A stretch of 64,000 nucleotides of DNA from Cheiracanthium punctorium (Eukaryota; Arthropoda; Arachnida; Araneae; Cheiracanthiidae). The stretch spans positions 1,388,001 through 1,452,000 of the forward strand of contig JAWZYV010019552.1 of NCBI GenBank assembly GCA_038373885.1. Reading direction: 5' to 3'. The translations under genes and the position numbers were made by a program. The notes under the pieces were generated by a model. It did no database searches, had not been told where the DNA came from, and was given only the letters and a program-made list of their open reading frames with translations. The stretch's first letter is position 1. Every line of letters starts with the position of its first letter. This document shows, piece after piece, positions 33,245 to 44,942 of the stretch.

Positions 33245-33434
33245 ATAACTTTTTAATTTAAATTTTTAAAAATAAGACCTATTTAAAACACATATTACAA
33301 TGAAATGATGAGCCCACTTTCTTTTTTTGTGTAATATTGAATCTTAGTGCCGGTATTGCTTATAACGTACTTCGGCTATAACGTACTACTTTTTTAGGGC
33401 CCGTGAGAGTACGTTATAACTCTACGGGCTACTG
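33245..33434 (+). mobile_element. Tigger fragment T3, inverted next to T2
   Basis: About 190 bp matching the CAGT end of T1/T2 in the opposite orientation, ending 'gggctactg' before TA. It abuts the right end of T2, so T2 and T3 together form an inverted pair. Confidence 0.7.
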
Positions 33435-33527
33435 TACATCCATTTTATGAAAGTAAAATAGAATCTTTTACATTAATTTCTTTTTCTCGGGGGGGGGGGT
33501 CTCCGCCCCCTCTTAATCCGCCCTTGA

Positions 33528-33667
33528 TACATACAAACTTCATCGTAAAAATTGCATAAATGAATTCAGAAGACTCCAAAACACGTCAAAATCTCAAAGT
33601 CGAATTCTTTCATGATTATTCTTTCTTATTTACAACTCTTTCCTTACATGGCAATTGTTTGGAAAGT
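33528..33667 (-). mobile_element. Family A fragment A13 (5' end only)
   Basis: Matches the family from 'cgtaaaaattgcataaatg' to the hairpin end TGTTTGGAAAGT. Core, microsatellite and 3' end are missing. The adjoining G run at 33490-33500 and 'ccgccccctcttaatccgccc' look like a hAT end fragment. Confidence 0.65.
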
Positions 33668-34395
33668 AAAAAGGAGGAGGAATTTTAAAATCCTTAATTT
33701 TAATTAAAAAATTCGAATTTAAAAATTTTCGATTAATGTTAACTTTCCATGTGAAAATTAATTTATTTAATAACAACTTTTAATGATATGCACACGAGAT
33801 AAGTAAAATCTTTAAATTAAAAAAAAATTGATCAAAAGTTACGAAGTCCCCATAAATTAACACCCCCCCCAACTCTTCCAAACAATAAACATCAAGAAAT
33901 CAAAAATGCTTAGAGTATCGCCCATCTTTACTGCCTGGGCCGATAAAGTTCCGATAACGTGAACTCCAATCCCTTATCTTATCTCCGAAAACCGGCAATG
34001 TAAATAAAATTTTTAAACGCTTAGAGGAGAGCGAAGGGAGAATAAAGCTCCATCATTTTTAAAAGGACCGGTATCGTAGTGCCATCTATCGGTGGATTCT
34101 GTAACTGCCAGATGACGGTTTCTCATCGTTTGAAACCTCGGGGCGCGTTTCGTCACACGCTAAGATTAATGAATTCGTTCCGGAATGAATGAATGCGCTA
34201 AGATGGAGAAATGAATTTTCGCTTAGGAGAAGATTATTATTAAGGAAGTCTTCTCGGCTGAGCTAGCGATAAGCTCGTAAATGTCGGAACGTGTTGATTG
34301 CCTTTGGACGACAGCATTTAACTTCTGAGTTGCGTTTTCGATTTTGTAAAATGTATGTGTTGCATAGGAATTTAACAATTCCTCATTATAACCAT
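33668..34395. other. AT-rich unassigned stretch
   Basis: No gene, repeat end or tandem structure is convincing. A slightly GC-richer part at 34020-34170 includes 'gtgccatctatcggtgg'. Confidence 0.35.
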
Positions 34396-34797
34396 TTAAG
34401 GGTGTATGTCGAAAAAAAAAAAAGAACTCTCTTTTTAGTCTTGGTACACACATTGAAATAAACTAAAAGCACCATGGTCTCAAAAAAATCCCAGATGGTT
34501 CTTGATAAGCTGCTTTACACAGTGTAATAAGCGAAAATGCTGTTCCTTTTGTGAAATTTCCAGAAAAAAAATTCTTAAACATGGATCTGACCTGCAAGAT
34601 TTTTCGAAGAGTGACACGTTTTGCGAAAATGTCCGATTTTTAAGAATTTTTTCTAAAAGTTTTGAACGGATACAGATGGATCGTTTATTGCAGTGTGTAG
34701 TGCAGCTTGTAAAGAGACAGTTCCAAAATGTTGAAGTGCCTGGCATCATGAGTTTATTTCTACTTATGTACCAAAATTACATGATTTTCGCGAACTA
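34396..34797 (+). mobile_element. Family B TTAA element, copy B6
   Basis: Starts at TTAA with GGGTGTATGTCGAA and follows the family to 'cgaactacg', where the right TTAA is lost. Open frames of ~90-105 codons inside are not conserved between B copies. Confidence 0.75.
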
Positions 34798-34966
34798 CGT
34801 GAAATATATTTATATTTAACTACAGTTTGCTGTGCAATAAACTTTATTTATGTAATGTAAACTATAGTGTGTTGCATTATGTGACATCCAGAAGTGGGAG
34901 GTGACAGCACAGATGAGGAGCCCCCCTCCACCCCCTACCCCCGTTTGTATGCTGCTCCACTCAAAA

Positions 34967-35130
34967 CATGCGCGTAGCCAGGAAAATTTTTCGGGGGGGA
35001 TATGCGCCTGGAAATTTTTTCGGGGGGGATATAAACTTATATGGGTATAAACAGACGGAATTTCATCACTAATCCAAAAATTTCAGGGGGGGGGGATATA
35101 TCCCGATATCCCCCCCCGGCTACGCCCCTG
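34967..35130. mobile_element. hAT MITE, family F1, copy F1c
   Basis: Ends CATGCGCGTAGCCAGG and GGCTACGCCCCTG. Flanking octamers ACTCAAAA and ACTCAAAG match at 7 of 8. The internal 'cggggggga' blocks are duplicated. Confidence 0.8.
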
Positions 35131-35377
35131 ACTCAAAGAGTGGCGATATGTTGGATGGAGCACATTATCATGGATGGGAACAGCGCTCGACTGTAACACT
35201 CTTGTTCCCAGATCGTTTTTCAAATTTTGTGCTTCTACTATATATAGCTGGTTCAGTTTTTCTGTATAGCTCTCTAAACTCTATTTCTTTCAACCTCTCT
35301 TTGCATGTGTGCACAGGGCACGTGCCACAGTGTGCTCGTGCAATATTCAAGGGCTGGAAGGGCGGTCACTCATTTTT

Positions 35378-35875
35378 TTAACCTTTTAACGTGCAGTGTT
35401 CCCGCTCTGGGAACACCCAACTCTGACGTTTTGACTGTTGCCAGTCACGAAGAACAGAATTGATTTCCATAAAAATAGTGGCGGGTGACATAGCTCCACA
35501 AGAATCCTTTACTTTTTAGCACGTCAAAAGATTATTTTTAACAGCACTGACATCTGCTGAAAAATGGAAGAATGCGAGAACAGCTGGATAGATGGCCCCA
35601 TTCTGAAAAAAGGGCAGCCGTTGCCATCGCTCGACTGAACGACCCGCACGAGGGCGGACGATCGACACGTTCATTGCGTGCCACAGATCTAGAGACCCTT
35701 TTTTAACGACAGCTGGCTCTGCGGCACAGCCAGCTGTCGTCAAAAAAGGGTCTCTCGATCTGTGGCACGTGATTAACGTTTCGATCGTCCGCCCTCTTGC
35801 TGGTTGTTAAGTCGAGCGATGGCAACGGCTGCCCTTTTTTCAGCATTGGGAAAGGGTTGCGCCTCAAAGGGTTAA
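35378..35875 (+). mobile_element. Family C foldback element, copy C3
   Basis: TTAA at both ends. The left end has CAGTGTTCCCGCTCTGGG and the right end GGTTGCGCCTCAAAGGG. The two halves pair through a block with 'gccgttgccatcgctcgact' and its complement around a central CAGCTGGC palindrome. Confidence 0.8.
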
Positions 35876-35877
35876 CC

Positions 35878-36170
35878 TGTCCCTAGCATGGCCGAGTGTA
35901 TTAGACACTGAACATAACATATGACCAAAGTGCAAAGGTCCAGGGTTATGGCCTGCCGCGCGGCTGTCGATTTAATGATCTGGTGTTTTGGGCGGTTTTC
36001 TCTAGATGTGACTTACTTGAATACGAGTTGGAACCCTTTAAAGAGTCCTCCGTCCAGTGCATACCCCCAAGGCAGATACTCGTCGTGCAACTTTGCCTTA
36101 ACCACAAAATCAGTATCAAGTTATTCGTTAACCCATCTGCATCATTAGCGTATATATACGTTCAGATTAC
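35878..36170 (+). repeat. tRNA-derived SINE, diverged copy of S2
   Basis: Has 'agcatggccgagtgt', 'aaaggtccagggttatggcc', 'ggttttctctagatgtgac' and 'gagttggaaccctt', each aligning with 9060-9220. The B box is eroded. Confidence 0.6.
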
Positions 36171-36838
36171 ATGGTCACTGTCACCAGAGTCTCATGCATA
36201 CGCCCAGCTTTGTCGGCCCGATAACGGACCGGTATCGATGAAATTGGGTAACAAAGGCCTCCTTTTCATATTTCCGTACGACGCAAATAGGTTCAACAAA
36301 ATATAAGCTTAAAAAACAAACGGCACTTTAAAAATTTATTACCAAATCTTTGTTCATTCTCGTCTGGTATCTAAAATTAATTCTTCATGCACTATCAGTT
36401 TTAATTTTTTTTTTAAACAGAGGGATAAAGTTTTAAAACTGCGACCTGAAAGTAATTAAAATAGTTTAAAATCTTGTTGAATTTTTAGCTAACGAACAAG
36501 CGATGTTCGGCATGCTTGTCAAATTATTTTTAAAAATCAAAAAATGACTTGTAGAGCTCAATTAACTTTAAACTTAACCTATTCCTTCAGTGTGTCGGCG
36601 AAATTTAGAGTAGCGTCGTTAGCTGTTATATTTTTTGATAAAATTTCTAAAAGTTGAGGTGGATTAGAAAAAAGAAAAAACTTTCAAGATAATCTGTTCT
36701 ACGGACACACAAAATTTTTATCTAAAGACGATTCAATCTGTCAATCTGTCGAGCCATTCCTGTTTAATCGTGTTTCCTAACAGTTCCATTTTGTAAAACC
36801 AACAGTTACTTTTTAAAACGTTATCTTACCGAGATACT
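36171..36838. other. AT-rich unassigned stretch
   Basis: Nothing recognisable. Low-complexity A/T with no long frame. Confidence 0.35.
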
Positions 36839-37306
36839 TTAACCCTTTAACGCGCAGTGTTCCCGCTCTGGGAACACCCAACTCGGACGTTTTGACAGTT
36901 GCCAGTCACGAAGAATAGATTTTATTTCTATAAAAATAGTGGCGGGTGACATAGCTCCACGAGAATTCTTTACTTTTGAGCACGTCATTTCCCGTAAAAA
37001 AACGGTCACGATTATTTTTAACAGCACTGCCATCTGCTGACAAATGGAAGAATGCGAGAACAGCTGGATAGAGGGCCCCATGCTGAAAAAAGGGCAGCCG
37101 TTGCCATCGCTCGACTTAACTACCCGCAAGAGGGCGGACGATCGAAACGTTCATCGCGTGCCACAGATCGAGAGACCCTCTTTTGACGACAGCTGGCACG
37201 CGATGAACGGTTCGATTGTCCGCCCTCTTGGTGGTCGTTAAGTCGAGCGATGGCAACGGCTGCCCTTTTTTCAGCATTGGGAAAGGGTTGCGCCTCAAAG
37301 GGTTAA
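36839..37306 (+). mobile_element. Family C foldback element, copy C4
   Basis: Same layout as C3 with TTAA flanks, slightly shortened in the centre. It lies 963 bp from C3 in the same orientation. Confidence 0.8.
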
Positions 37307-37495
37307 GAGTGTCATTGAAACACTCCATTTTTAAAAGCTAATTAAACTGTATTTATTAGGGATGACTATTATTAACGGAAAGCAAATCTCATTTATTTTG
37401 AATGTCAATAGTTCGTCCGAGATAAAATTACTGCCGCGAAATATTGTGGAGGTAACATTAGTCCCCTTTCTTAGGTACCTAAATAGTAGAGTGAC

Positions 37496-37668
37496 CAGTG
37501 GCGTGCACAGACTTGTTATAGCTCAAGGGAGGGGGGGGGCGGTTGTTTATACGTAATCTGCATGTTAAAAGAAGTTAAAAGACAAAATATATGGACTTTA
37601 TGTTTAAAATGTTTCGAAAGGTGGGGGTGGGTAGTTTGAACCCCCAACCTTCCTTACATATGCCACTG
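37496..37668. mobile_element. hAT-like MITE with CAGTGGCGTGCAC end
   Basis: Ends CAGTGGCGTGCACAG and CATATGCCACTG, with a G run after the left end and 'gaacccccaac' before the right. No target duplication is detectable, so it is old. Confidence 0.6.
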
Positions 37669-38176
37669 AAAATGGCCAATAGTAGTCAATTGTAGTAGCC
37701 AAAGTCTGTTAGAAATTTTGTATGCATGGGATTTTTTTTTAAACATAGATGCTTAGATTAGATAGCATTTCCCCAAATTCCGAACCAGTGGGAGGTACAT
37801 TATACTGGCCAAAAGTATTGCAAGTTTCAGAAATCTAACCCTTTTCAAGATTAAGACCCCTGTCCTCTGTCAAAATTAAAAATCAATATAGTTGATGCTT
37901 TTTTTAATATTAACATTTAAAATTAATGACTTCAAAGACAAGATAGCATTCAGTTAAGGAACAAAAATAATTATTTAATTGATTGAAAAAATAGCATGAA
38001 AAATACATAGGTTATTATAAAAATCATTATCCATTTTGGCTCGCCGAAATAAAATGAAATAAAGAATTCAATTCAAGTTATTTTACAAAAAGAGGCTAAT
38101 AAATAAATGCGATTGAACTAAAGATCATTTATTATGTTGCTGAGCACCTTGACTGGGATCCCAACAGCCACTTTTT

Positions 38177-38851
38177 ACTTTCCGAACATGTACCATGTAA
38201 GGAAAGTATTGTAATCATGAAAAAATTCGACATCGAGATTTGGGTGTTTTGACACGTTTTGAGGGCTTCTGAATCCATTTATGCTATTTTTACGAGATGT
38301 ATGTATGTATGTGTGTATGTGTGTGTGTATGTGTGTTTGTGTGTATGTGAGTGAACACGATAGCTCCTGAACGGAGCATTCGATTGAGCTCAAATTGGAT
38401 ATGTATGTCATAAACCACCGTCGCAAGACCGGTATTGATTTTGGTGTGTATAGGACTTATAGTTTTTCTACAGGGCTACGACCAAGATTTCTTTTACATT
38501 ATGGCCTATCGGGGGAAATTCTTGAAAGTGCGCTAGCGTTTAAACGATACATTCGATTGAGCTCAAATTGGGTATACATGTTATAAACCACCATCCTAAG
38601 ACCGGTATTGATTTTGGTGTGTATAGGACTTATAGTTCTCCTACAGGGCTACGACAAAACTTTCTTTTATGTTATGGCATAATGGCATACGGGGAGACAT
38701 TCTTGAAAGTGCGCAAGCGTTTAAACGGTGCATTCGATTGAGTTTCAGTTTGGTATATATGTTTGAGTTATTCATCGATTAAAATTTATTTAAATGCTTG
38801 GTCATGATCTTAATCGTAAGTGTTTGGAAAGTCGAGTGGAGTCACTCCAGA
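38177..38851 (+). mobile_element. Family A element, copy A9, two cores
   Basis: Complete: ACTTTCCGAACATGTACC hairpin, GTAT/GTGT microsatellite at 38298-38345, two cores with the second of the 'gttatggcataatgg' subtype, end CACTCCAG before T6. It is inserted in the Tc1-like element. Confidence 0.85.
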
Positions 38852-38860
38852 TTTTTTAGA

Positions 38861-39050
38861 TATGGAATCCACAATGTTTTACAACACTTCCGTCGGTGTT
38901 CCAGGGTGCCAACTTAAAGGATGGGTTCCAGAAGCTCCCATTTTGTTTTTGGTTGATTTTCAGATGTATTCTTTCCAATTATACTACATAAATTCTCAAA
39001 GATATTTAAATCTGGCAATGTTCCTGTCCATTTTTATGGGCTTATTCTTG
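38861..39050 (-). pseudogene. Tc1-like transposase C-terminal remnant
   Basis: The minus strand reads LPDLNIFENLCSIIGK, matching the conserved 'SPDLNPIENLW' segment that carries the last catalytic glutamate of Tc1-family DDE transposases. It continues KTKWELLEPIL. After a frameshift comes TPTEVL, a stop, and NIVDSI, matching the family's 'IP.EVLQNLV.SM' end. The N-terminal and central domains are deleted, and family A interrupts just beyond the C-terminus. Confidence 0.7.
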
Positions 39051-39098
39051 AAACGATCGTTAGCTTTCTCAAGCTTGCAATACTTTTGGCCAGTAGTG

Positions 39099-39675
39099 TA
39101 GATGCCCAAAATGTTTTTTTTTTTTTTTTTACAAAAAAATTTCCAAGCACAAAAATCGTCTTCAAAAATGTCCGAAAAACCTGCTTTGGAAAATATTACA
39201 AAATTCCGTATGTTGAGCATTTTTTCTTGAGTATTTAGTAAATCCTGTAGGTTTATTGTTTGCTATAAGTTCACAGTATAACTTGTAAAGTGGCAATGTA
39301 AATTTTTTCTATACTCAAGAGCAATTGAATTCTTTAAAAAATATGCTCATAAGTCACACGATTTCCTGAAAAAATAACATTTTGCTATTCCTTACTATAC
39401 AGTTTTTGAGTACACGAGAAAGAGCATGGGAAGCCCTTTTACATGAATAAAAGGACCTATAAATTTATAAACTTTCATCAGCATGGAAAAAAAAACTAAA
39501 AATTTTCCATTCTTGATTAGTATAATGAACGCGCACTTATTCAACATTTTACACAAACAGGATATATGGAAATAAAAATGAATAATACTTCTTCCCAAAT
39601 CGTACTTTGCACATTTATAAACAATCAACTAGGTACCACGTGCTTAAAAAGAAAATCATTGAAGAATGGACTGAG
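39099..39675. other. AT-rich stretch with a decayed repeat
   Basis: Contains a T/A homopolymer near 39113-39137 and a segment (39240-39390) related to 28635-28760. No gene is supported. Confidence 0.3.
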
Positions 39676-40517
39676 GTACAGTCTGTCAATTATATAGAGA
39701 AATGTCGGAACCCTTCATCAAAAATACAGTTGTCGGGACGTTTTTTTCAACCCCCCCAACCCTCAAACCGATAAAAACAAGCAAACAATGATTAATACTT
39801 ATTCAGTTACCCTGTGAATAATAAGAAGAAAAAGAAATATTAATTATACCTGGGTTACTTGATAATAAAGAAATATTAAACTTTCAACATGAATTTAAAA
39901 ATACTAAAAAACATTCATTCTTTATGTTTGTAAATATTAAATTTTATCTTTACCAACACGAAATTTAAATATTAAGGATACCTGGATTACCTGGTAATAA
40001 AGAAATATTAAACTTGAAGTTTAAATGCTTAAAAAACATTTATTCTTTATGGGAAATATAAAGTTTAATATTTACAGACATAAAGAATGAACGTTTTTCA
40101 GTATTTTCAAATTCATCTTGAAAGTTTAATATTTCTTTATTACCAGGTAACCCAGATATAATTAATATTTCTTCTTATTCTTCTTATTATCCACAGGCAG
40201 GGGCGTAGCCAAGGGGGGGTTAGGGGGGTCATAACCCTCCCCCCCCATGAGGAATTTTTTGCCATACAAAATGTATATTCTTCACTCCTTTATCACACAC
40301 GCATATGCATATATGTGAATTGCAGTAGTCGTAACCCCCCCCCCCCCCCCATAAAAAATTTCTGGCTACGCCCCTGTCCACAGGGTTACTGGATAAGTAT
40401 TAATCATTTTTTGTTTCTTTTTATCGGTTTGAGAGGGGTTTGAAAAAAATGTCCCGACAACTGTATTTTTGATGAAGAGTTCCGACATTTGGCTATATAT
40501 AATTGACAGAATGTAGT
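39676..40517. repeat. Large palindrome P2
   Basis: The left arm ('gtctgtcaattatatagaga', later 'cagttgtcgggacg') is mirrored by the right arm ('cgtcccgacaactg' written as 'tgtcccgacaactg', later 'tataattgacag'). Inner arms repeat 'ataaagaaatattaaact'. A family F1 hAT element interrupts the right arm. The left arm shows the empty site. Confidence 0.75.
40198..40376. mobile_element. hAT MITE, family F1, copy F1d
   Basis: Ends CAGGGGCGTAGCCAAGG and CTGGCTACGCCCCTG. The target duplication TCCACAGG is perfect (40190-40197 and 40377-40384). The opposite palindrome arm reads 'ttaccctgtgaataa' without the insertion. Confidence 0.9.
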
Positions 40518-42521
40518 ATCCGTTAAGGGAATTATAGTAAAATGCCACGTGTTTAAAAATAAATTCCTCATGTTGCATAACTCTTATATCTGGGATCGTT
40601 TGTACAAGTACAGCTTCTGAAAGAGACATTCTAAAAATTTTTCGCCAATAGATGTGTTTGAAAGTTGCTTGATTTCTTAAAAGAAAAACCTTAACCCATT
40701 AAACGCCGCTATGAGAATCAGATAGAAATTTTTTAATCTATATACATTTTTTATATACATTGCATGCCTCTATTATAGAACAGTTGAAATTTTTTTTAAA
40801 CTCAAAGCATTTAGGAAATATAGCATGTTCCCGTAGCGGGATCTTTGGCGTGTTATGGTGATAAATGTCTTTCTCCATTTTGGATACAGGTACAACACAG
40901 GTAAACAACAATATAACAATATTAAACTTATATAAATGTTTTTGCATTACTTTTACCTACACGTTGTGCTGTAATCTAGGTAAATACTTTATGCAGTGTA
41001 AATTATAACATCATGTGGCCACAAGACTTCAGACATTTCTGGCCCCTAGTCTCCAGAAAATACTATTATAAATTAATAAAATTTTTCAAAATCATATGCT
41101 ACTTATGTCCTCCGAGAATTTTCTTGCCCTCATTCAGCTTGTACGTCATGTCTGAAAAAATGTAATGCTTTTCATAATCTTTCCACCTTCCAACTTCAGA
41201 CAGGTAATGCATGTGTATTAGGTCACTTGTATAAGCCTAATTTTTCTGTAAATGACCTTTGATGCATAGCATTTCATTATATGTAGGGCGTAGGTGCAAA
41301 ACTCAAACACTTCACTTTTGCTGAATTGACATATTCTATATTTAAATTTAAATTATAGCTTTATCAGAGTTGTTACAATTTTAGGACTATATGCAAGTAC
41401 TTTTTATGGCAACAATTATATTTCAAGAAAATTTGTGCCGGTGTATCATGTTTGATAAGAAGTTTTTTGCATTTTTCTAAGAACTAACTTTGTGAGTTTT
41501 TTGCCCCCAGGGCCTGTTTTGATATGTTTGCAATGTTTTAATCGCACACAGGCATTCGAAAAAAGGGGGCTGCCAAAAACCCACACGATATTTTCATTAC
41601 TTTAATATAATTCTAGATTTAAGTCTCAGACATTCACGTTACAGTGTTATATCCTGACGTTGTCGTAAAGTCAGTTTTAAATCATAAGTTAGACTACAGT
41701 CAAGTGTACTCAAATGATTAGATTGTAAAAATATTAAGTGCAAATAGTAAAAACTAAGAAAAAACAGGAGTATTATAAGATACGAAAAAACTTCGCGATT
41801 TCTAAAATAACTTAATATTTGACCTATTTCTGTATGGATAATTTTTTTCCGAAAAATATCAAACTATTGCAAACTATTGGTAGGGATAAGACGATTTATT
41901 TTATAGAAGAATTCAGGGGCCCCCCAATTCCTCGGCAAATGCCCGAACTACCCATATGGCAATATAACCCTGAATACACCTTGGTCAGGTGACACAGGTA
42001 AAATGTACGAAATAACCAGCCTGCGAAGTGCCAAACCTTTCTTTATCGTTGAACGGTCGCAAAATCAAACTGGAAATGCTAACTAGTGGGAGGGCGCCAA
42101 AGCTTCCCGTTGTGGGAACAAAAAATATAAGCGTTTATAACATTCCTTTATAGGAATCTATTCATGCAGGATTTTAAGAATGTTGTTCTTTCAAGATGTT
42201 GGTTTTAAATAGGCATTCTACTTGAAACATTTAAGTGACCATTTATTTATTTATTTTTTAGTTTTATATAAGACAGTCATAAAAACAAAATTTCACTTTT
42301 TAAAAATTAGAAAAAAAAGCATTAAATTAAATTTTATTGTTCCGATAAAAATATAGAACACACCCTATAGTGTAAATGTTTATATAAAATGTGTATTTCG
42401 TAAATTGCGTTAAAATATTTTAAGCATACTGAATACGAAATGATATTTTAGTGAATATCTCAAATGTGACTGCTCTCACGCTAATTTGGGCTTAAAAATA
42501 TTTTTTTTTCTTTCTTTGCAG
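40518..42521. other. Repeat-poor AT-rich DNA, possibly intronic
   Basis: Only a decayed TTAA-type element (40690-40856, TTAACCCATTAAACGCC to GGCGTGTTATGG) and a relative of its end at 42090-42120 are visible. Otherwise it is unstructured AT-rich sequence. It leads into the candidate exon at 42522. Confidence 0.35.
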
Positions 42522-42592
42522 GAAACGACAGAAGAAGGAATGATGGAAAGAAGTGATTGAGAAATGGCAGTGCAAGACTTGGCAATAGTTAG
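42522..42592 (+). CDS. Candidate internal exon with a possible translation start
   Basis: A strong acceptor (T-rich tract, CTTTCTTTGCAG) precedes and a consensus donor (TTAG|GTAGGT) follows. All three frames of the whole 71-bp exon contain stops or run only from an internal ATG. ATGGCAGTGCAAGAC at 42564 gives MAVQDLAIV, splits a codon at the donor, and has an in-frame TGA two codons upstream, as in an exon carrying the end of a 5' UTR. No homology is recognisable. It could be noncoding or a chance pair of splice motifs. Confidence 0.3.
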
Positions 42593-43661
42593 GTAGGTTC
42601 AGATTATAATAACCTTAAAAATGTAACAAGGCCGTAGCCAAGGGAAGGGCGGTTAAAATAAAAACTGAAACTTTCAGGAACGTATACTACTATTTGTTAA
42701 AGGGTTTTAAAATCCTGCCACACTGAAACATAAAACTTGACACCACCCCCCCCCGAAATTTTTTTCCTGACTGGGGTATTTAAATATACAGCGTTCCCCA
42801 AAAAGGTGATAGCATGCTTAAAATTAAAACCCGCTTATATCTAATAATTATTCTAACAATATCTTTTTTATCTATTAGAAGTAAGCGGGCAATGTGAATT
42901 GGAAAAATAATATTTAGAATAAGGTAGGTAAAAAAGACTACTTCAAGAAAACGTTCCTAGTTATTTTTTTAAGTTATACTTTAAATACGCTTTATACTAC
43001 CTCCGTACAAGAAAAGAAAAGTCAAAAATTGTAAACTGTGCCCTATAAACTGAAGTGGGGATGTATAAAATTTCATCCTTTCATAATAAAACGTCTCGGA
43101 GACATCTATAAACAGAGATGTACACAGGCTATACATGATTTAGAATGTAAACTTTAGTGGTAGAGTGAAAAAAAAAAAAAAATTCTTTCGGAATTTATGA
43201 ACAGCCCACGTGATTTCCTTATTCCGTCGGACGTGATTTATTTATTCCTTAAATGTGGATAACGGTCGTGCACAGTAAATTAGAAAGTTGCGTTAAATAA
43301 ATAAATAGAAAGGTACAGAAAAGAAAGCAGAATTGGGCCATATCACGCCTATACCAAGTTTCATCAAAATCCAATAGATAGAAATCCAATAGACCTGCTC
43401 CTAGAGGGGTCTGAATAGGGTCCGTTATTTTACAACCATCCTGTTTTCTCGTTAAATCTGGGTTCTTGGTAAATCAGAGTTCGTTCTAAACGAGCAACAA
43501 CAGAAAGTATGAATTTCACGGTGCTCCCTTTTCCTTTACCTGTAAAACCACTTTTTCCTTCCTAGGAGTATCGGTTAGGAGAAAGTGCGATCTCAGTGGA
43601 GCCTTTTATCTGAAAGATTCGCGTAAACGAAACAAAATTCTTGCCGATTTATCTATTTATT
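42593..43661. other. Repeat-poor AT-rich DNA
   Basis: A decayed F1-like hAT remnant (42630-42775, 'gtagccaaggg' and a C run) is the only repeat noted. The rest is unassigned and would be intronic if the preceding exon is real. Confidence 0.3.
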
Positions 43662-44133
43662 ACTTTCCGAACATGTAAGGAAAGCATTGTCATCACGAAA
43701 ATATTCGACTTCGAGATTGGGGTGTATGGACACGTTTGGAGGTCTTCTGAATTCATTTATGCTATTTTTAGGAGATGTATGTATGTGTGTGTGTGTGTGT
43801 GTGTGTGTATGTGAGTGAACAAGATAGCTCCTAAACGGGGCATTCGATGGAGCTCCAATTGGGTCTATAGGTTATAAACGACCGTCCCAAGACCGGTATT
43901 GATTTCGGTGTGTATAGGAGTTATAGTTTTTCTACAGGACTACGACCAAGATTTCTTCTACAGTATGGCCTATGGGGGAAAATTCTTGAATGTGCGCTAG
44001 CGTTTAAAGGGAGCATTCGATGGAGCTTCCATTTGGTATATATGTTTGAATGATTCATCGATTCAAATTTCTTTAATGCTGGGTCATGATCTTAATCGTA
44101 AGTGTTCGGAAAGTCGAGTGGAGTCACTCCAGA
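43662..44133 (+). mobile_element. Family A element, copy A10, one core
   Basis: Starts ACTTTCCGAACATGTAAGG, has a GT run at 43785-43810, one core and the end CACTCCAGA. Five T residues separate it from A11 in the same orientation. Confidence 0.8.
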
Positions 44134-44138
44134 TTTTT

Positions 44139-44263
44139 ACTTTCCGAATATGTACCATGTAAGGAAAGTATTGTCATCATGAAAAAATTCGAATTCGAGA
44201 TTTGGGTGTATTGACACGTTTTGAGGTCTTCTGAATTCATTTATGCTATTTTCAAGAGATGTA

Positions 44264-44330
<67 letters not shown>

Positions 44331-44840
44331 GTGTTTGTGTGTATGCGAGTGAACACGATAGCTCCTGAACAGGGCATGCGATTGAGCTCAAATTGGGTCT
44401 ATATGTCATAAACCCCTGTCGCAAGACCGGTAATGATTTTGGTGTGTATAGGACTTACAGTTTTTCTACAGGGCTACGACAAAGATTTCTTTTACATTAT
44501 GGCCTATGGAGGAAAATTCTGGAAAGTGCGCTAGCGTTTAAACGGTCCATTCGATTGAGCTCAAATTGGGTATATAGGTTATAAACCACTGTCGCAAGAC
44601 CTGTATTGATTTTTATGTGTATAGGACTTACAGTTTTTCTACAGGGCTACGACAAAGATTTCTTTTACATGATGGCCTATGGGGAGACATTCTTGAAAGT
44701 GCGCTAGCGTTTAAACGGTACATTCGATCGAGCTTCCATTTGGTATATATGTTTGAATGATTCATCGATTCAAATTTCTTTAATGCTGGGTCATGATCTT
44801 CATCGTAAGTGTTCGGAAAGTCGAGTGGAGTCACTCCAGA
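44139..44840 (+). mobile_element. Family A element, copy A11, two cores, long GT microsatellite
   Basis: Starts ACTTTCCGAATATGTACC, has an ~80-bp GT-rich microsatellite (44263-44342), two cores and the end CACTCCAGA before T6. With A10 it forms a head-to-tail pair sharing a T tract. Confidence 0.8.
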
Positions 44841-44942
44841 TTTTTTATTTATTGAGGTCGCATATTTTATTGACATTTTGGTTGCTGGCAAATAAAAAAT
44901 AAATTTTGAATTAGTTCTTACCACAATATTAGCTTTAAAAAA

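Larger units (their letters stand above)
37798..39098 (-). mobile_element. Tc1-like element, split by family A
   Basis: Ends CATTATACTGGCCAAAAGTA and TACTTTTGGCCAGTAGTG lie between TA dinucleotides. A transposase C-terminal remnant lies on the minus strand near the right end. Family A copy A9 occupies 38177-38851. Confidence 0.8.
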
